Positions 1 through 9,682 of a stretch of DNA of 64,000 bases are shown piece by piece. The DNA lies in the NCBI GenBank assembly GCA_963713355.1, contig CAVQLK010000011.1, positions 620,001-684,000 on the forward strand, in the 5' to 3' direction. Source of the DNA: FEN-1219 sp963713355. Its GTDB lineage: Bacteria; Pseudomonadota; Gammaproteobacteria; Steroidobacterales; Rariloculaceae. Made by a program: the position numbers and the translations under genes. The notes beneath the pieces were generated by a model. That model was not told the origin of the DNA. It did not search any database and worked only from the letters and a program-made list of their open reading frames with translations. Each line of letters starts with the position of its first letter. The first letter of the stretch is position 1.

Positions 1-390
1 GGTCCCGTGTCGGAGCTCATGCAGTCGTGCCCGTGGTGCGGCACCGACCCGCCGCTCGATCGGCATAAGAGCCGGCACCCGGCCGACTGCCCGCGCTGTC
101 ATCGCGGCGTCAAGACGGATTGGCATTATTGCGCCTGGTGCTACGGCCCCGGTTTCGAAGTCGAGACCACGCGGCGCTACTCGGACAAGCGCTACAGCAC
201 AAGATGTCAAAATGAGAATTGCCGCGGGCCGCTGATGCCGTTCATGCGCTACTGTCCGTGGTGCCGTGTCAAGACCAAGCGCCCCTGGAAGCTCCCGGGC
301 AGCTCCACACGCTGCCCGCACTGCCGTTGGGGCGTCGACACGAATTTTTGGCATTACTGCCCGTGGTGCACGAAGGCGCTCGAAGCATGA
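1..390 (+). CDS. Zinc-knuckle protein, C-terminal part (5' end outside window)
   Basis: The frame is open to the left edge, so the true start probably lies upstream; a GTG at position 7 is the only start in view and has no visible ribosome site. The 127 visible residues carry repeated CxxC pairs (CPWC, CPRC, CAWC, CPWC, CPHC, CPWC), several followed or preceded by the same aromatic context (HYCAWC, RYCPWC, HYCPWC), so it binds zinc in three or more rubredoxin-like knuckles. The stop lies 22 bases before a PP2C phosphatase gene. Inference from context: it could be the tail of the protein kinase that pairs with that phosphatase, as in type VI secretion PpkA/PppA modules, but no kinase domain is visible here. 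Confidence 0.6.
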   Translation, partial: GPVSELMQSCPWCGTDPPLDRHKSRHPADCPRCHRGVKTDWHYCAWCYGPGFEVETTRRYSDKRYSTRCQNENCRGPLMPFMRYCPWCRVKTKRPWKLPGSSTRCPHCRWGVDTNFWHYCPWCTKALEA

Positions 391-412
391 CGCGCGCCGG
401 AGGCATGGCAGG

Positions 413-1240
413 ATGAACGCGGCTGCCGAGCGCGTCCAACTGTTCCTTGGGTCTAAGGAGCGCGAGCAAGCCGACCAGTTGTTGCCGCACGGCGAAGTCT
501 GCGTACGCAGTATCCGTTCGCCGGACAAGCAAACCGAAAACGAGGACTCGGCGGCCATCATCCAGCTCGGCGACGATTCGCTGGTGCTCGCGGTTGCCGA
601 CGGCGTCGGCGGTTCAGTCGCCGGCCGCGAAGCGTCGAACGCGACGGTGCGCACGCTTTCGCGCGTGCTGACGAAGCTGCCTGACGATACTCCGCGCCTT
701 CGGCCTGCGATCCTCGACGCCGTCGAGGAAGCCAACAAGACGGTGCTCGGCCTGGCGCGCGGCGCTGCCACGACGCTCGTCGTCGCGCAGCTCGACGCGA
801 CGCGGCTGCAAAGCTATCACGTCGGCGATTCGGAGCTCTTGGCCGTCGGGCAGCGTGGCCGCATCAAGCAACGCGTGGTCCCGCACTCGCCGACGGGATT
901 TGCCGTCGAGGCCGGTTTGCTCGACGAGGACGAAGCCGTGCAGCACGACCAGCGGCACGTGCTATTCAACGTCATCGGCTCTCCCGACATGCGCGTCGAG
1001 GTCGGTCCCGCGCTGCAGCTCGCGGCGCGCGACACGGTACTGCTCGCGAGCGACGGATTGTTCGACAATCTTTTCATCGACGAGATCGTCGCCGCGATCC
1101 GCAGCGGGCCGCTGACGGCGGCGGCCGATCGCCTCGTCGAGCGTGTGCAGGCGCGGATGCAGGGCGAGGAAGCGGCCCACCGGCCGTGCAAGCCCGACGA
1201 CCTCACGATCGTGCTGTTCCGCCGACACAAGCCGCGCTAG
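413..1240 (+). CDS. PP2C-family serine/threonine protein phosphatase
   Basis: A metal-dependent (Mn/Mg) phosphatase that removes phosphate from Ser/Thr residues in the cytoplasm. The 275-residue product has the PP2C metal motifs in order: NED near residues 43-45, DGVGG near 63-67, HVGDS near 136-140, SDGLFD near 215 and a late DDLTIVLF. The length equals that of stand-alone bacterial PP2C enzymes. I chose the ATG at 413 because GGAGG stands just upstream and the conserved fold starts about 25 residues in; the same frame is open further upstream but there overlaps the zinc-knuckle gene. The convergent neighbour is a TagH-type FHA protein, which fits a kinase/phosphatase/FHA threonine-phosphorylation switch (PpkA/PppA/Fha in type VI secretion). 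Confidence 0.88.
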   Translation: MNAAAERVQLFLGSKEREQADQLLPHGEVCVRSIRSPDKQTENEDSAAIIQLGDDSLVLAVADGVGGSVAGREASNATVRTLSRVLTKLPDDTPRLRPAILDAVEEANKTVLGLARGAATTLVVAQLDATRLQSYHVGDSELLAVGQRGRIKQRVVPHSPTGFAVEAGLLDEDEAVQHDQRHVLFNVIGSPDMRVEVGPALQLAARDTVLLASDGLFDNLFIDEIVAAIRSGPLTAAADRLVERVQARMQGEEAAHRPCKPDDLTIVLFRRHKPR

Positions 1241-1305
1241 AAAACCGAGCTCGGCACGACGCGCGACGCCATCGGCCCGTGTTGCGGCCTGACGTCGCGC
1301 CGCCG

Positions 1306-2712
1306 TCAGCCGATCTTGGAGTGGCGGCCGGTGCCCGCCGAGCCCGCGCGCGACTCCTCGAGCTCGTACGCGCGCCCCAGCTCTTCGATGAACTGGTGCG
1401 GGAACTGCCCGGGTTGACACTGCGAGACGACCTCGAAGAGGTCTTTGAACAAGTCCCAGTATTTGAGCTTGTTCGCGGCGCCAAGCAGCGAATTGCCGCG
1501 ACCGATCTTGTGCTCGAGCTCTTCGGGATCCAATCGGCCGATATAGTTGACGACGGCTGTACGCATGGCCGATAGCAAGTGTTGCTGGTGCTGTTTGACG
1601 TCGCCGAACGTCTCGCGGACAGCGTCGACGGCCGAGAGGTACTCCGCCGAATCGCGGAACAGCAAGTTGTTCAACGCCTCCTCGACGCTGGCCGAGAACT
1701 TCAGCGGATTGTTGTTCTGCGGCTGGATCGTCGTCGTCGGCACGCGCATGAAGTTCTTGTGCTCGGCGCGCACGTGCAGGTTGTCGCTCAAGCCGAGCAC
1801 GACCTCGCGCATGATCTGACCGAGTCGCTGCAGCACCTGCTCAGCCTGCTTGTCGTCGACGCGCAGCGGCTGCAAGCCCGCGCCCCGATAGAACGCGTCG
1901 AGCGCCGCGGCCGAGCCTTGCGCCGCAGAGGTGGCCGGCGCCGGCCGGGCGGCCGGAACGGCTGCCGCCGGCTTCGCCGCGAGCGAGGCGCGCTGCGTCA
2001 CGTGAGCGGCCGCGCTGACCGGCGGGGGCTCGGAACGCTTGGGCGCGGCGGCGCCGAGCGGAGCGGGTGCCGCCGCTTTTGGCGGCTGCTCGTCGGCGTC
2101 CGGCGTTCTCGGCGGCTGCGCGTGAGGCTTCGTTCTCGCGAAGTCGTCCTCGAGTCTCAACCCAGCTACGTTCGCTTGATTGATTCGCTGAATCTGGCTG
2201 ATCTCGGCTTCCTCGTTGATCAGCATTTCGATGCCGACGGCCGTGATCTCGTGCGGTGCGACCATGTCGGCTCGTGTCGGATCGGGCGGCGGCACGCGCT
2301 GCGCTTTGGAAACGGGATCGACATGCCGATCGTCGAGGAGCGTCTCGCGCGTGTCGTCCTCGTCCGTGATCTCCACGCTCATTTCATATTCGCCGATACG
2401 GAGGCGATCGCCCGTGAACAAGCGTTGCGGATTGCCGCGGCCGACGGGTTGCTCCGACTCGTTGACGTAGACGCCGTTCGTCGACGTGTCGACGATGTAG
2501 TAACTGCCGGAGCGGAAGTCGATGCTCGCGTGACGGCTCGACAGGTATCGCTGGCCATCAGGAAGGACCCAATCGCTTTCGAGCGAACGGCCGATCGTGC
2601 CGCCGTGATGGCTGAACTCCATCGCGGCGCGTTCGCCGAGGCCTTGTCGGTGGCGGCTGACGATCTTCAAGTGTAGGGCCATGTCGTTCCCTGCGCCGGT
2701 CTCGATTTCCAT
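1306..2712 (-). CDS. tagH: Type VI secretion-associated FHA domain protein (TagH/Fha type)
   Basis: The 468-residue product has an N-terminal FHA domain that binds phosphothreonine: GR at residues 41-42, SRH at 59-61 and NG at 79-80. A low-complexity Ala/Pro linker (about 190-280) follows, then a conserved C-terminal block with FYRGAGL, RVPTTTIQ, NNPLKFS and the ending YELEE, which is the hallmark of the TagH family. In known systems the FHA protein is phosphorylated by PpkA and triggers assembly of the secretion apparatus. Two starts have good ribosome sites: ATG at 2712 (GAGGGG) and ATG at 2682 (AGGGAA). The second begins MALHLKIVS, which fits family N-termini better. No other type VI gene is in the window, so the rest of the locus, if present, lies to the left. 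Confidence 0.85.
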   Translation of the reverse strand: MEIETGAGNDMALHLKIVSRHRQGLGERAAMEFSHHGGTIGRSLESDWVLPDGQRYLSSRHASIDFRSGSYYIVDTSTNGVYVNESEQPVGRGNPQRLFTGDRLRIGEYEMSVEITDEDDTRETLLDDRHVDPVSKAQRVPPPDPTRADMVAPHEITAVGIEMLINEEAEISQIQRINQANVAGLRLEDDFARTKPHAQPPRTPDADEQPPKAAAPAPLGAAAPKRSEPPPVSAAAHVTQRASLAAKPAAAVPAARPAPATSAAQGSAAALDAFYRGAGLQPLRVDDKQAEQVLQRLGQIMREVVLGLSDNLHVRAEHKNFMRVPTTTIQPQNNNPLKFSASVEEALNNLLFRDSAEYLSAVDAVRETFGDVKQHQQHLLSAMRTAVVNYIGRLDPEELEHKIGRGNSLLGAANKLKYWDLFKDLFEVVSQCQPGQFPHQFIEELGRAYELEESRAGSAGTGRHSKIG

Positions 2713-2838
2713 ATCTGCCCCTCGCGCCGAGTGTAGCTTGCGGATCGCGCGAATCTTGAGCGCAGCGCCCGATTACTGTGATCGGGCTCTCAGAAAATCC
2801 TGTGCTAAGCTCCGTTTGCCCTCATCGGATGGACAGAA

Positions 2839-3183
2839 ATGGCAGCGAAGCCGATCTACCGCGTCGTTTTCTTGAACCAAGGCAAGGTTTACGAGGTTTA
2901 TGCGCGGCAGGTGAGCCAGACGGGCTCGCTGTTCGGCTTCGTCGAAGTGGAGGAGCTCGTGTTCGACGCACGCAAGGGCGTCGTCGTCGATCCTGCGGAA
3001 GAGCGGCTTCGGATCGAGTTCGCCGGCGTCAAGCGAACTTACTTGCCCATGCACTACGTGCTCCGCATCGACGAGGTCGACAAGCAGGGCGTCAGCAAGA
3101 TCACGAACGCCGAAGGCGGCAACGTAGCCCAATTTCCCATGCCCGTGTACACGCCGCAAAAAGGCGGCCCTACCGAACGCTAG
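2839..3183 (+). CDS. DUF1820 family protein
   Basis: A 114-residue soluble protein of a gammaproteobacterial family of unknown function. It begins with the family-typical YRVVFLNQGKVYEVYAR stretch and continues as a small all-beta domain with LFGFVEVEELVF and the tail FPMPVYTP. Length and composition match the family, and no signal peptide or membrane segment is seen. The ATG follows GGATGGACAG with acceptable spacing. It stands 32 bases before a metallo-hydrolase gene on the same strand and may be co-transcribed with it. Confidence 0.85.
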   Translation: MAAKPIYRVVFLNQGKVYEVYARQVSQTGSLFGFVEVEELVFDARKGVVVDPAEERLRIEFAGVKRTYLPMHYVLRIDEVDKQGVSKITNAEGGNVAQFPMPVYTPQKGGPTER

Positions 3184-3215
3184 CCGTCGCCAGTGGCGCC
3201 TCCTAGGACAAGCGC

Positions 3216-3977
3216 GTGACGTTGCGCTTCATCTCGCTCGGCAGCGGTAGCCGCGGCAACGCCTCGCTCGTAGAGTTCGGCTCGACCCTGCTCATGATCG
3301 ACTGCGGATTGCCGTGCAAGATCGTCGAGGAGCGTCTCCAAGCCGTCGGCCGGCAACCGCGCGACGTGACGGCGATCCTAATCACGCACGAGCACACGGA
3401 TCACGCACAAGGCGTCGCAACGTTCTCGAAGCGTCACAACACTCCGGTCTGGACGACGGCGGGCACCGCGAGCGCGCTGCCGACGATCACCCGCGTGCGT
3501 CACTTGAGCTGCCATCGCGCGCTGGTCATCGGCAGCATCGATGTCCAGCCCTATCCCGTGCCGCACGATGCGCGCGAGCCATGTCAGTTCACGTTCGGGG
3601 CGGCGGGGCGGCGGCTCGGCATGCTCACGGATGCGGGGCATGTCACGCCGCACATGCTCGAGCGCCTGACCGATTGCGACGCGCTGGCGCTCGAATGCAA
3701 CCACGATCTCGACTCATTGCAGCGAGGCCCGTATCCCGATTCGCTGAAGGCGCGGGTCGCTTCGCGATTCGGCCACTTGAACAATCACCAGACCACCGAG
3801 CTGCTGCATCGGCTCGACGCGACGCGCGTGCAGTGGCTGCTCGGCTTGCACTTGAGCGAACGCAACAACTCGCCGGAGCACGTCCGCACGACCTTGCGGC
3901 CGGCGCTCGAGAACGCGCGCTATCCGCTGCATCTTGCGAGCCAGGATGCGCCGACGGCATGGCTCGCCGTCGAGTAG
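3216..3977 (+). CDS. MBL-fold metallo-hydrolase (YycJ/WalJ-like)
   Basis: A cytoplasmic metallo-beta-lactamase-fold hydrolase, probably a phosphodiesterase or nuclease; the substrate is not evident. The 253-residue product starts with FISLGSGSRGNASLVE, typical of the YycJ-like branch. It has the metal motif HEHTDH at residues 58-63, a later LTDAGH, and an ECNHD segment that supplies further metal ligands. The start is GTG, chosen because the fold begins at residue 3 and TAGGA lies 8-9 bases upstream. purL follows 72 bases downstream. Confidence 0.85.
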   Translation: MTLRFISLGSGSRGNASLVEFGSTLLMIDCGLPCKIVEERLQAVGRQPRDVTAILITHEHTDHAQGVATFSKRHNTPVWTTAGTASALPTITRVRHLSCHRALVIGSIDVQPYPVPHDAREPCQFTFGAAGRRLGMLTDAGHVTPHMLERLTDCDALALECNHDLDSLQRGPYPDSLKARVASRFGHLNNHQTTELLHRLDATRVQWLLGLHLSERNNSPEHVRTTLRPALENARYPLHLASQDAPTAWLAVE

Positions 3978-4006
3978 CGAACTGGCAGGTTTCGAGCGCG
4001 CGAGAG

Positions 4007-4034
4007 TAGAATTGCAGGTGCACGAAGCTCACCT
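4007..4034 (+). promoter_or_regulatory. Possible purL promoter -10 element and adjacent dyad
   Basis: TAGAAT at 4007-4012 matches the -10 consensus in five of six positions, but no convincing -35 stands at the right distance. Directly downstream is a dyad, AGGTG/CACCT with a 9-base centre (4016-4034), before the purL start at 4050. It does not resemble the enterobacterial PurR operator. Weak evidence. Confidence 0.25.
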
Positions 4035-4049
4035 GACGTAGATGAACCC

Positions 4050-7000
4050 ATGACGATGCTGCAGTTGGCCGGCCCTCCGGCAGCGACTGCGTTCCGCCTC
4101 GAAAAGCTCCGCACCGAGCTGCGTGCGCTCGCCCCCGCGGTCGGCGACGCAGCCGCGCATTTCGAGCACTTCGTCCATCTCGAGCGGCCGCTGACGGAGC
4201 GCGAGGACCGTGTGCTGCGCGCGTTGCTCGACTACGGCGGCGGGGTGGCCGCTCGAACGGGGGGGCGCCAGAAGCTCTACGTAGTGCCGCGGCTCGGCAC
4301 GATCTCGTCGTGGGCGTCGAAGGCCACCGACATCGCGAGGATCTGCTCGCTTCCCGTGCATCGCATCGAACGCGGCCGCGTCTTCGAGCTCGCGGTGCCC
4401 TCCGTGCTCACGGACGTCGATCGGCGGCGCATCGCGCCGCTGCTGCACGATCGGATGACGGAGACACTGTTGACGGAGGCGCCGAAAGAGGAGCTGCTGT
4501 TCGCCGCGCACGTGCCGCGGCCCGCGCGCACCGTCGATGTGCTCGCGGGCGGCCGCGCCGCGCTCGAGCGCGCCAATGGCGAGCTCGGCCTCGCGCTGGC
4601 GCGCGACGAGATCGAGTATCTCGCGGAGCAATTTGCGGCGCTGAAGCGCAATCCGACCGATGTCGAGCTCATGATGTTCGCGCAAGCCAACTCGGAGCAT
4701 TGCCGGCACAAGATATTCAACGCCGACTGGGTCATCGACGGCGAGCGCGCGCCGAAGAGCCTGTTCGCGATGATCCGTAACACGCACGCGCGGTCGCCGG
4801 ACGGCGTGCTGTCGGCGTACAAGGACAATGCGGCCGTCATCGCGGGCGCGGAAGCCCGCTTGCTCTGGCCAGATGCTGCGACGAATGCCTACGCGTACGC
4901 GCAAGAGCCCGCGCATATCGCGATCAAGGTCGAAACCCACAATCACCCGACGGCGATCTCGCCGAATCCCGGCGCCGCGACGGGCTCGGGCGGCGAGATT
5001 CGCGACGAAGGCGCCACTGGGCGCGGCGCCAAGCCGAAGGCGGGGCTCGTGGGCTTCACGGTCTCGCATCTCGAGCTGCCGGGCTGGCGTCAGCCGTGGG
5101 AGCGCTCGTCGCCCGGCAAGCCGGACCGCATCGCGTCGGCGCTTCAGATCATGCTCGACGGCCCGATCGGTGCCGCGAGCTTCAACAACGAGTTCGGGCG
5201 GCCGAGCTTGGCGGGTTATTTCCGCACGAGCTTGCTCGAGGCGAACGGCATTTGGCGCGGATATCACAAGCCGATCATGATTGCCGGCGGTCTCGGGAAC
5301 GTGCGCGCCGTGAATGTCGAGAAGGGCGCTCCAGGCCCGGGCGCTAAGCTCGTCGTGCTCGGCGGTCCGGCGATGCTGATCGGGCTCGGCGGCGGTGCGG
5401 CATCGTCGCAAGGCAGCGGCGCCGCCGAGGCCGAGCTCGACTTCGCCTCCGTGCAGCGCGGCAACGCCGAGATGCAGCGGCGCGCGCAAGAAGTCATCGA
5501 CACGTGCTGCGCGCTCGGCGAGCGCAATCCGATCGCCGCGATCCACGATGTCGGCGCGGGCGGCCTTTCGAACGCCGTGCCCGAGATAGTCGAGCACAGC
5601 GGCTGCGGCGCCGTCATCGACTTGCGTGCCGTTCCGAGCGACGAGCCCGGCATGAGCCCGATGGAGCTCTGGTGTAACGAATCGCAAGAGCGCTACATGC
5701 TGACGATCGAGGCCGGCGACGTGCCGCGCTTCGCGGCGATTTGCGAGCGTGAGCGCGCACCGTACGCCGTGATCGGCGAGCTGACGGCGAGCCGCGAGCT
5801 CGTCGTGCGCGACACGGCGCTCGGCGGCACGCCCGTCGCGATGCCGATGGAGGTGCTGTTCGGCAAGCCGCCGAAGATGACTCGGCAAGCGGCACGAGTC
5901 CGATTCAAGCCTCCCGAGTGGCGGCGCGATCGGTTGAGCATCGCGTCGGCCGTCGATCGCGTCCTCGCGTTTCCGGCCGTCGCCGACAAGTCGTTTCTAA
6001 TTCACATCGGCGACCGCACGGTCGGCGGCCTCGTCGCACGCGATCAGCTCGTCGGTCCCTGGCAAGTTCCCGTCAGCGACGTCGCGGTAACGGCTGCGGG
6101 TTACGAAGGCTACACCGGTGAAGCGTTCGCGATGGGCGAGCGTACGCCGGTCGCCGTTCACGACGGCCCGGCTTCCGCGCGGCTCGCCGTCGCGGAGGCC
6201 GTGCTCAATATCGCGGCGGCAGACGTTGTGGCGCTCTCGGACATCCGCTTGTCGGCGAACTGGATGGCCGCCGCGGGCCACGCCGACGATGACTACGCGC
6301 TCTACGCAATGGTGCGCGCCGTCGGTGAGGAGCTTTGCCCCACGCTGGGGCTCGCCATACCCGTCGGCAAGGACTCCTTATCTATGCGCACCGTGTGGCG
6401 CGAGGACGGCGGCGAACGCGCCGTCACGGCTCCGGTGTCGCTGATCGTCTCGGCATTCGCACCCGTCGGCGACATCCGCGGCACGCTGACTCCCGAGCTC
6501 AAGCGTGAGCCTCAGTCGGTGCTGCTGTTCGTCGATCTCGCCGGCGGCGCGCAACGTCTCGGCGGCTCTTCGCTCGCGCAGACGTTCGGCCAGTTCGGCG
6601 GCGCGGCGCCCGACGTGGACGAGCCGCAGCGCCTGACGCGTTGGTTCGCTGCGCAGCGCGAGCTCCGCGCGAGCGGCTTGCTGCTCGCGTACCATGACCG
6701 CTCTGACGGCGGCTTGTTCACGGCGCTCCTCGAGATGGCATTCGCGGCCAATGTCGGTCTCGACGTCGAGATCGAGGAGGGAGCCGCCGACGTCATTGCC
6801 TATCTCTTCAACGAAGAGCTCGGCGCCGTGATACAGGTGCCGGCTGCCGCGCAGGAGCGCGTCGCGAAGCTCCTAGCGGAGCAGCGGCTGCCGCACCAAG
6901 CGATCGCGCGCATTGCGAACCACGACGACATCGCCGTTCGCCGCGGCGGCGCGGAGCTTTATCGCGCGCCGCGCGTCGAGCTCCGGCGCAAATGGTCGGA

Positions 7001-7920
7001 GCTCACCTACAGGATGCAGGCGCTGCGCGACGACCCGCAGTGCGCGCGCGAGGCGTTCGATGCGATGCTCGACGCCAAGGATCCCGGCTTGAGCGCCAAG
7101 CTCACGTTTCCGCTGCAGGCTGAACGCCGCGCTGCGGCACGCGCAGGTCGGCCGAAAGTCGCTGTGCTGCGCGAGCAGGGCGTCAATGGCCAACGAGAGA
7201 TGGCGGCGGCGCTCGACCGCGCGGGATTCGAGGCGCACGACGTGCACATGACGGACCTGCTGTCAGGCCGTACGAGCCTCGCAGAGCTATCGCGGCGCCG
7301 TCGCGTGCGGCGGCTTTTCGTACGGCGACGTGCTCGGCGCCGGGGAAGGCTGGGCCAAGACGATCCTCTACCACGACCGCATACGGCGGATGTTCGAGGA
7401 ATTCTTCGCGCGCAGCGACGCTTTCGCGCTCGGCGTCTGCAACGGCTGTCAGATGCTCGCCGCGTTGAAGGATCTGATCCCCGGTACGCAAGCCTGGCCG
7501 AAGTTCCTGCGCAACCGCTCGGACCAGTTCGAGGCGCGCGTGTCGCTCGTCGAGATCGTGCCGAGCCCGTCCGTGCTGCTCGCCGGCATGGCGGGCTCGC
7601 GCATTCCGATCGTCGTGTCGCACGGTGAAGGACGCGCAGCGTTCGCCTCGCCCGGCGAGCTCACCGCCTGCGACGCGCAGCTCACGGCGCTGCGGTTCGT
7701 GACCAACGACGGCGCCGTCGCGGAGCGCTATCCGGCGAATCCGAACGGCTCGCCGCGCGGCATCGCGGGCCTCGCCAATGCCGACGGCCGCGTCACGATC
7801 ATGATGCCGCACCCGGAGCGCGTGTTCCGGACCGTGCAGCTATCATGGCACCCTGCCGAGTGGGGCGAATGCTCGCCCTGGCAGCGACTCTTCGACAACG
7901 CGCGCACCTGGATTGGCTAG
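4050..7920 (+). CDS. purL: Phosphoribosylformylglycinamidine synthase, interrupted by one frameshift
   Basis: PurL makes FGAM from FGAR, glutamine and ATP in purine synthesis. This is the long single-chain form of gammaproteobacteria, about 1289 residues when the frame is restored. The synthase part carries the ATP-binding NPGAATGSGGEIRDEG region and a second AIRS-like half; the C-terminal glutaminase has the nucleophile in LGVCNGCQM and the ending MMPHPERV with the His and Glu partners. One extra base near 7287-7290 (around gagctatcgcgg) throws the frame off, so the first frame ends at 7628 while the correct frame resumes as ACGGFSYGD and runs to 7920. Both sides are otherwise perfectly conserved. 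Because purL is normally essential for purine prototrophy, a sequencing or assembly error is more likely than a real mutation. Confidence 0.93.
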
Positions 7921-7935
7921 CGACGACATCGCCGC

Positions 7936-8298
7936 CTAGGCATGCCCGGGCCATTGCCGAAATACGACGCAAACACCCGTCTTATCCAGCAGCGAGAACT
8001 CGAGCGCGCCCCAAGGTCTTTTCGTTATTCGAGAAAGGTTCGGATGAAGAATATCGGGCCGTTTCGCCGAAACCTCTTCGTAAACCTGAGCGATGTTGTC
8101 CGTTTCTATTGCTATCTCCGGCCGATCTTTGGCCGCGTACTCCGGGCTTTCGACCACATAAGCCTTCGCACCGTCCCTCCCCACAACAGCGAGAGAGGCG
8201 TCCTGGTGGAGCACCGTGAATCCAAGACAATTAACGAACAGGTCCAGGCCGTCCTCCATGCGGTCGAAAAATATCTTCGGTACCAGACGGATCATCAT
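7936..8298 (-). CDS. VOC (glyoxalase/bleomycin-resistance fold) family protein
   Basis: A 120-residue single-domain VOC protein. The N-terminus LVPKIFFDRMEDGLDLFVN and the ending GVCVVFRQW are typical of short glyoxalase-like proteins. The fold usually binds one divalent metal through two betaalphabetabetabeta modules; the function of this subgroup is not known. There are two successive ATGs at the start (8298 and 8295), preceded on the minus strand by GGAGTG. It is convergent with purL, 15 bases apart, and lies downstream of a second, broken VOC gene on the same strand. Confidence 0.8.
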   Translation of the reverse strand: MMIRLVPKIFFDRMEDGLDLFVNCLGFTVLHQDASLAVVGRDGAKAYVVESPEYAAKDRPEIAIETDNIAQVYEEVSAKRPDILHPNLSRITKRPWGALEFSLLDKTGVCVVFRQWPGHA

Positions 8299-8343
8299 GT
8301 GCTCACTCCGGCGCGACGACTGCGATCGTAAATAGCGCGCGAG

Positions 8344-8755
8344 CTAGTTCCGTGCCATGAACATCCATCGATGTCCCTCTAGATCCTCGACTCTATATCG
8401 TCGCGCGGGCGGCCCATCCTCCGGTTCGGACAAGATGACGGCTCCTGCGGCCTTAGCCCGAGCATAGTGCTGATCGACGTCATCAACATAGACGAGAACA
8501 CCGTCAATGATCCATGGCAGCGCGGACCATGAGGCGGCGATACTTGCAGTTGCCGCGATGCCGCTTAGGTGCTTCATAGTCCGGCGACGGACTGGCCAAC
8601 ATGATGAGCCCATCGCCCATCGACATTTCTCCGTGAGAGAGCCTTCCATCGGGAGACGTGAATCGAGCTGTCTCCGTGAATCCAAACACTTCGGCCAGCC
8701 ATTCAAGGGCCGCAATGCCGTCCTCATAGGTCAAGAACGGAACTACGTCGGGCAT
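8344..8755 (-). pseudogene. VOC family protein, frameshifted
   Basis: An N-terminal half starting MPDVVPFLTYEDG at 8755 (minus-strand GGAGAG six bases ahead) runs into a different frame near 8525-8545. The C-terminal half continues as WSALPWIIDGVLVYVDDVD and ends EGHRWMFMARN at 8344. Together they make one ordinary VOC protein of about 137 residues (PhnB/YciI-like glyoxalase group). One extra base explains the break. Since the rest is well conserved, this may be an assembly error and not a dead gene. Confidence 0.75.
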
Positions 8756-9149
8756 CTTGCTCTCCGTTCGCGATCGCCGATCGACGCATGGTGCGTCATC
8801 GGGTCCCGCGTCGCACGGAATCTGGGCCGCGCGACGACCGCGCGCAAGCGCGTCACTGCTGTCGCTGTCCGGCGACAGCAAAACGAGCCTCTTTAGTAGC
8901 GTTTCCTGTTCCGCAAGCAGAAGCGATGTAGCTGTGCGCCGACAATTCGGACGCCGCTTCGCCGTGCCCTATCGTCCCGAATCGAGCAACGGCGCCGGTT
9001 GCGCGCCGTTTGTGACCACTGGCACGGTTCGTGCTCGGCCTCTCCCGCGAGGTCGGACAAGGGGATTGAGACCTGGCTCATAGCCCGCGCGGCCGCGGCG
9101 GAATAGGGTTTTCCACGCCGCTCCGACGACGTTCGCGAGGACTCCCGGC
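8756..9149. other. Intergenic region without a supported gene
   Basis: 394 bases between the divergent VOC gene and the thioredoxin-like gene. I see no conserved reading frame, RNA gene or clear terminator. It should contain the promoters of the minus-strand VOC pair and of the 9150-18881 cluster, but I cannot place either with confidence. Confidence 0.5.
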
Positions 9150-9656
9150 ATGAGAGAACGTATGAGAGCGCTCTGGTGCGGTGCGGCGCTTGCCGCGTTG
9201 CTGGTCATTACCGGCACGGGATCCGCGGCAACGCAGTTGCTCGGCGCCGAAGCGCCCGACTTCGTGCTCAAGAGTCTTTCCGGCAAGAACCTGAGGCTGT
9301 CGGAGTATCGCGGCGACGTCGTCATGCTGAGCTTTTGGGCGACGTGGTGCGGCGACTGTCGCGCTCAGCTCGACGAGCTCGGCACGATGCGCGACCGCTA
9401 TCAGGATGCCGGAATCGAGCTGCTCGCCGTGAGCCTGGATCAGAACGCACGTCAGGCGGGCGCGACGGCCGCGGATGCGCGCTATCCAGTGCTGCACGAT
9501 GCCGGGGGCGAGGTTGGCCGGCTGTACGACGTGACGAAAATGCCCGTGATGGTGCTCATCGATCGCGGCGGAGTCGTGCGCGACGTGTTCGAAGGGTTTC
9601 GGCGCGGCAACGAGGAGCAGTACCTCGAGCGCGTGCAAGCGTTGCTGCGCGAGTGA
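9150..9656 (+). CDS. TlpA-like periplasmic thioredoxin-fold protein
   Basis: A 168-residue exported redoxin: basic N-terminus, hydrophobic segment to about residue 27, then a TlpA/ResA-type fold beginning GAEAPDFVLKSLSG. The active site is WCGDC (Cys67, Cys70), followed by a cis-Pro loop KMPVMVLID. Members of this family reduce disulfides or carry reductant in the periplasm. A second in-frame ATG at 9162 is possible. It is the first gene of a long one-strand cluster of envelope proteins and lies 26 bases before the next gene, so it may assist folding of that complex or merely be co-transcribed. Confidence 0.82.
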   Translation: MRERMRALWCGAALAALLVITGTGSAATQLLGAEAPDFVLKSLSGKNLRLSEYRGDVVMLSFWATWCGDCRAQLDELGTMRDRYQDAGIELLAVSLDQNARQAGATAADARYPVLHDAGGEVGRLYDVTKMPVMVLIDRGGVVRDVFEGFRRGNEEQYLERVQALLRE

Positions 9657-9682
9657 CGGGGTTCGGCGGACTGGAGCTTACG

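Noticed and set aside
1579..2676. Plus-strand open frame opposite the TagH gene
   Set aside because: No domain, Arg-rich shadow; the minus-strand FHA and TagH motifs are clear.
4029..5888. Long minus-strand open frame opposite purL
   Set aside because: Composition is Arg/Ala/His-rich with no family motif; purL on the plus strand is unmistakable.
7270..7330. Programmed ribosomal frameshift in purL
   Set aside because: No slippery sequence or downstream structure is apparent, and other unrelated genes in the window carry similar one-base breaks.
8893..9081. Short minus-strand open frame in the 8756-9149 gap
   Set aside because: No ribosome site, no conserved motif, and composition no different from chance in GC-rich DNA.
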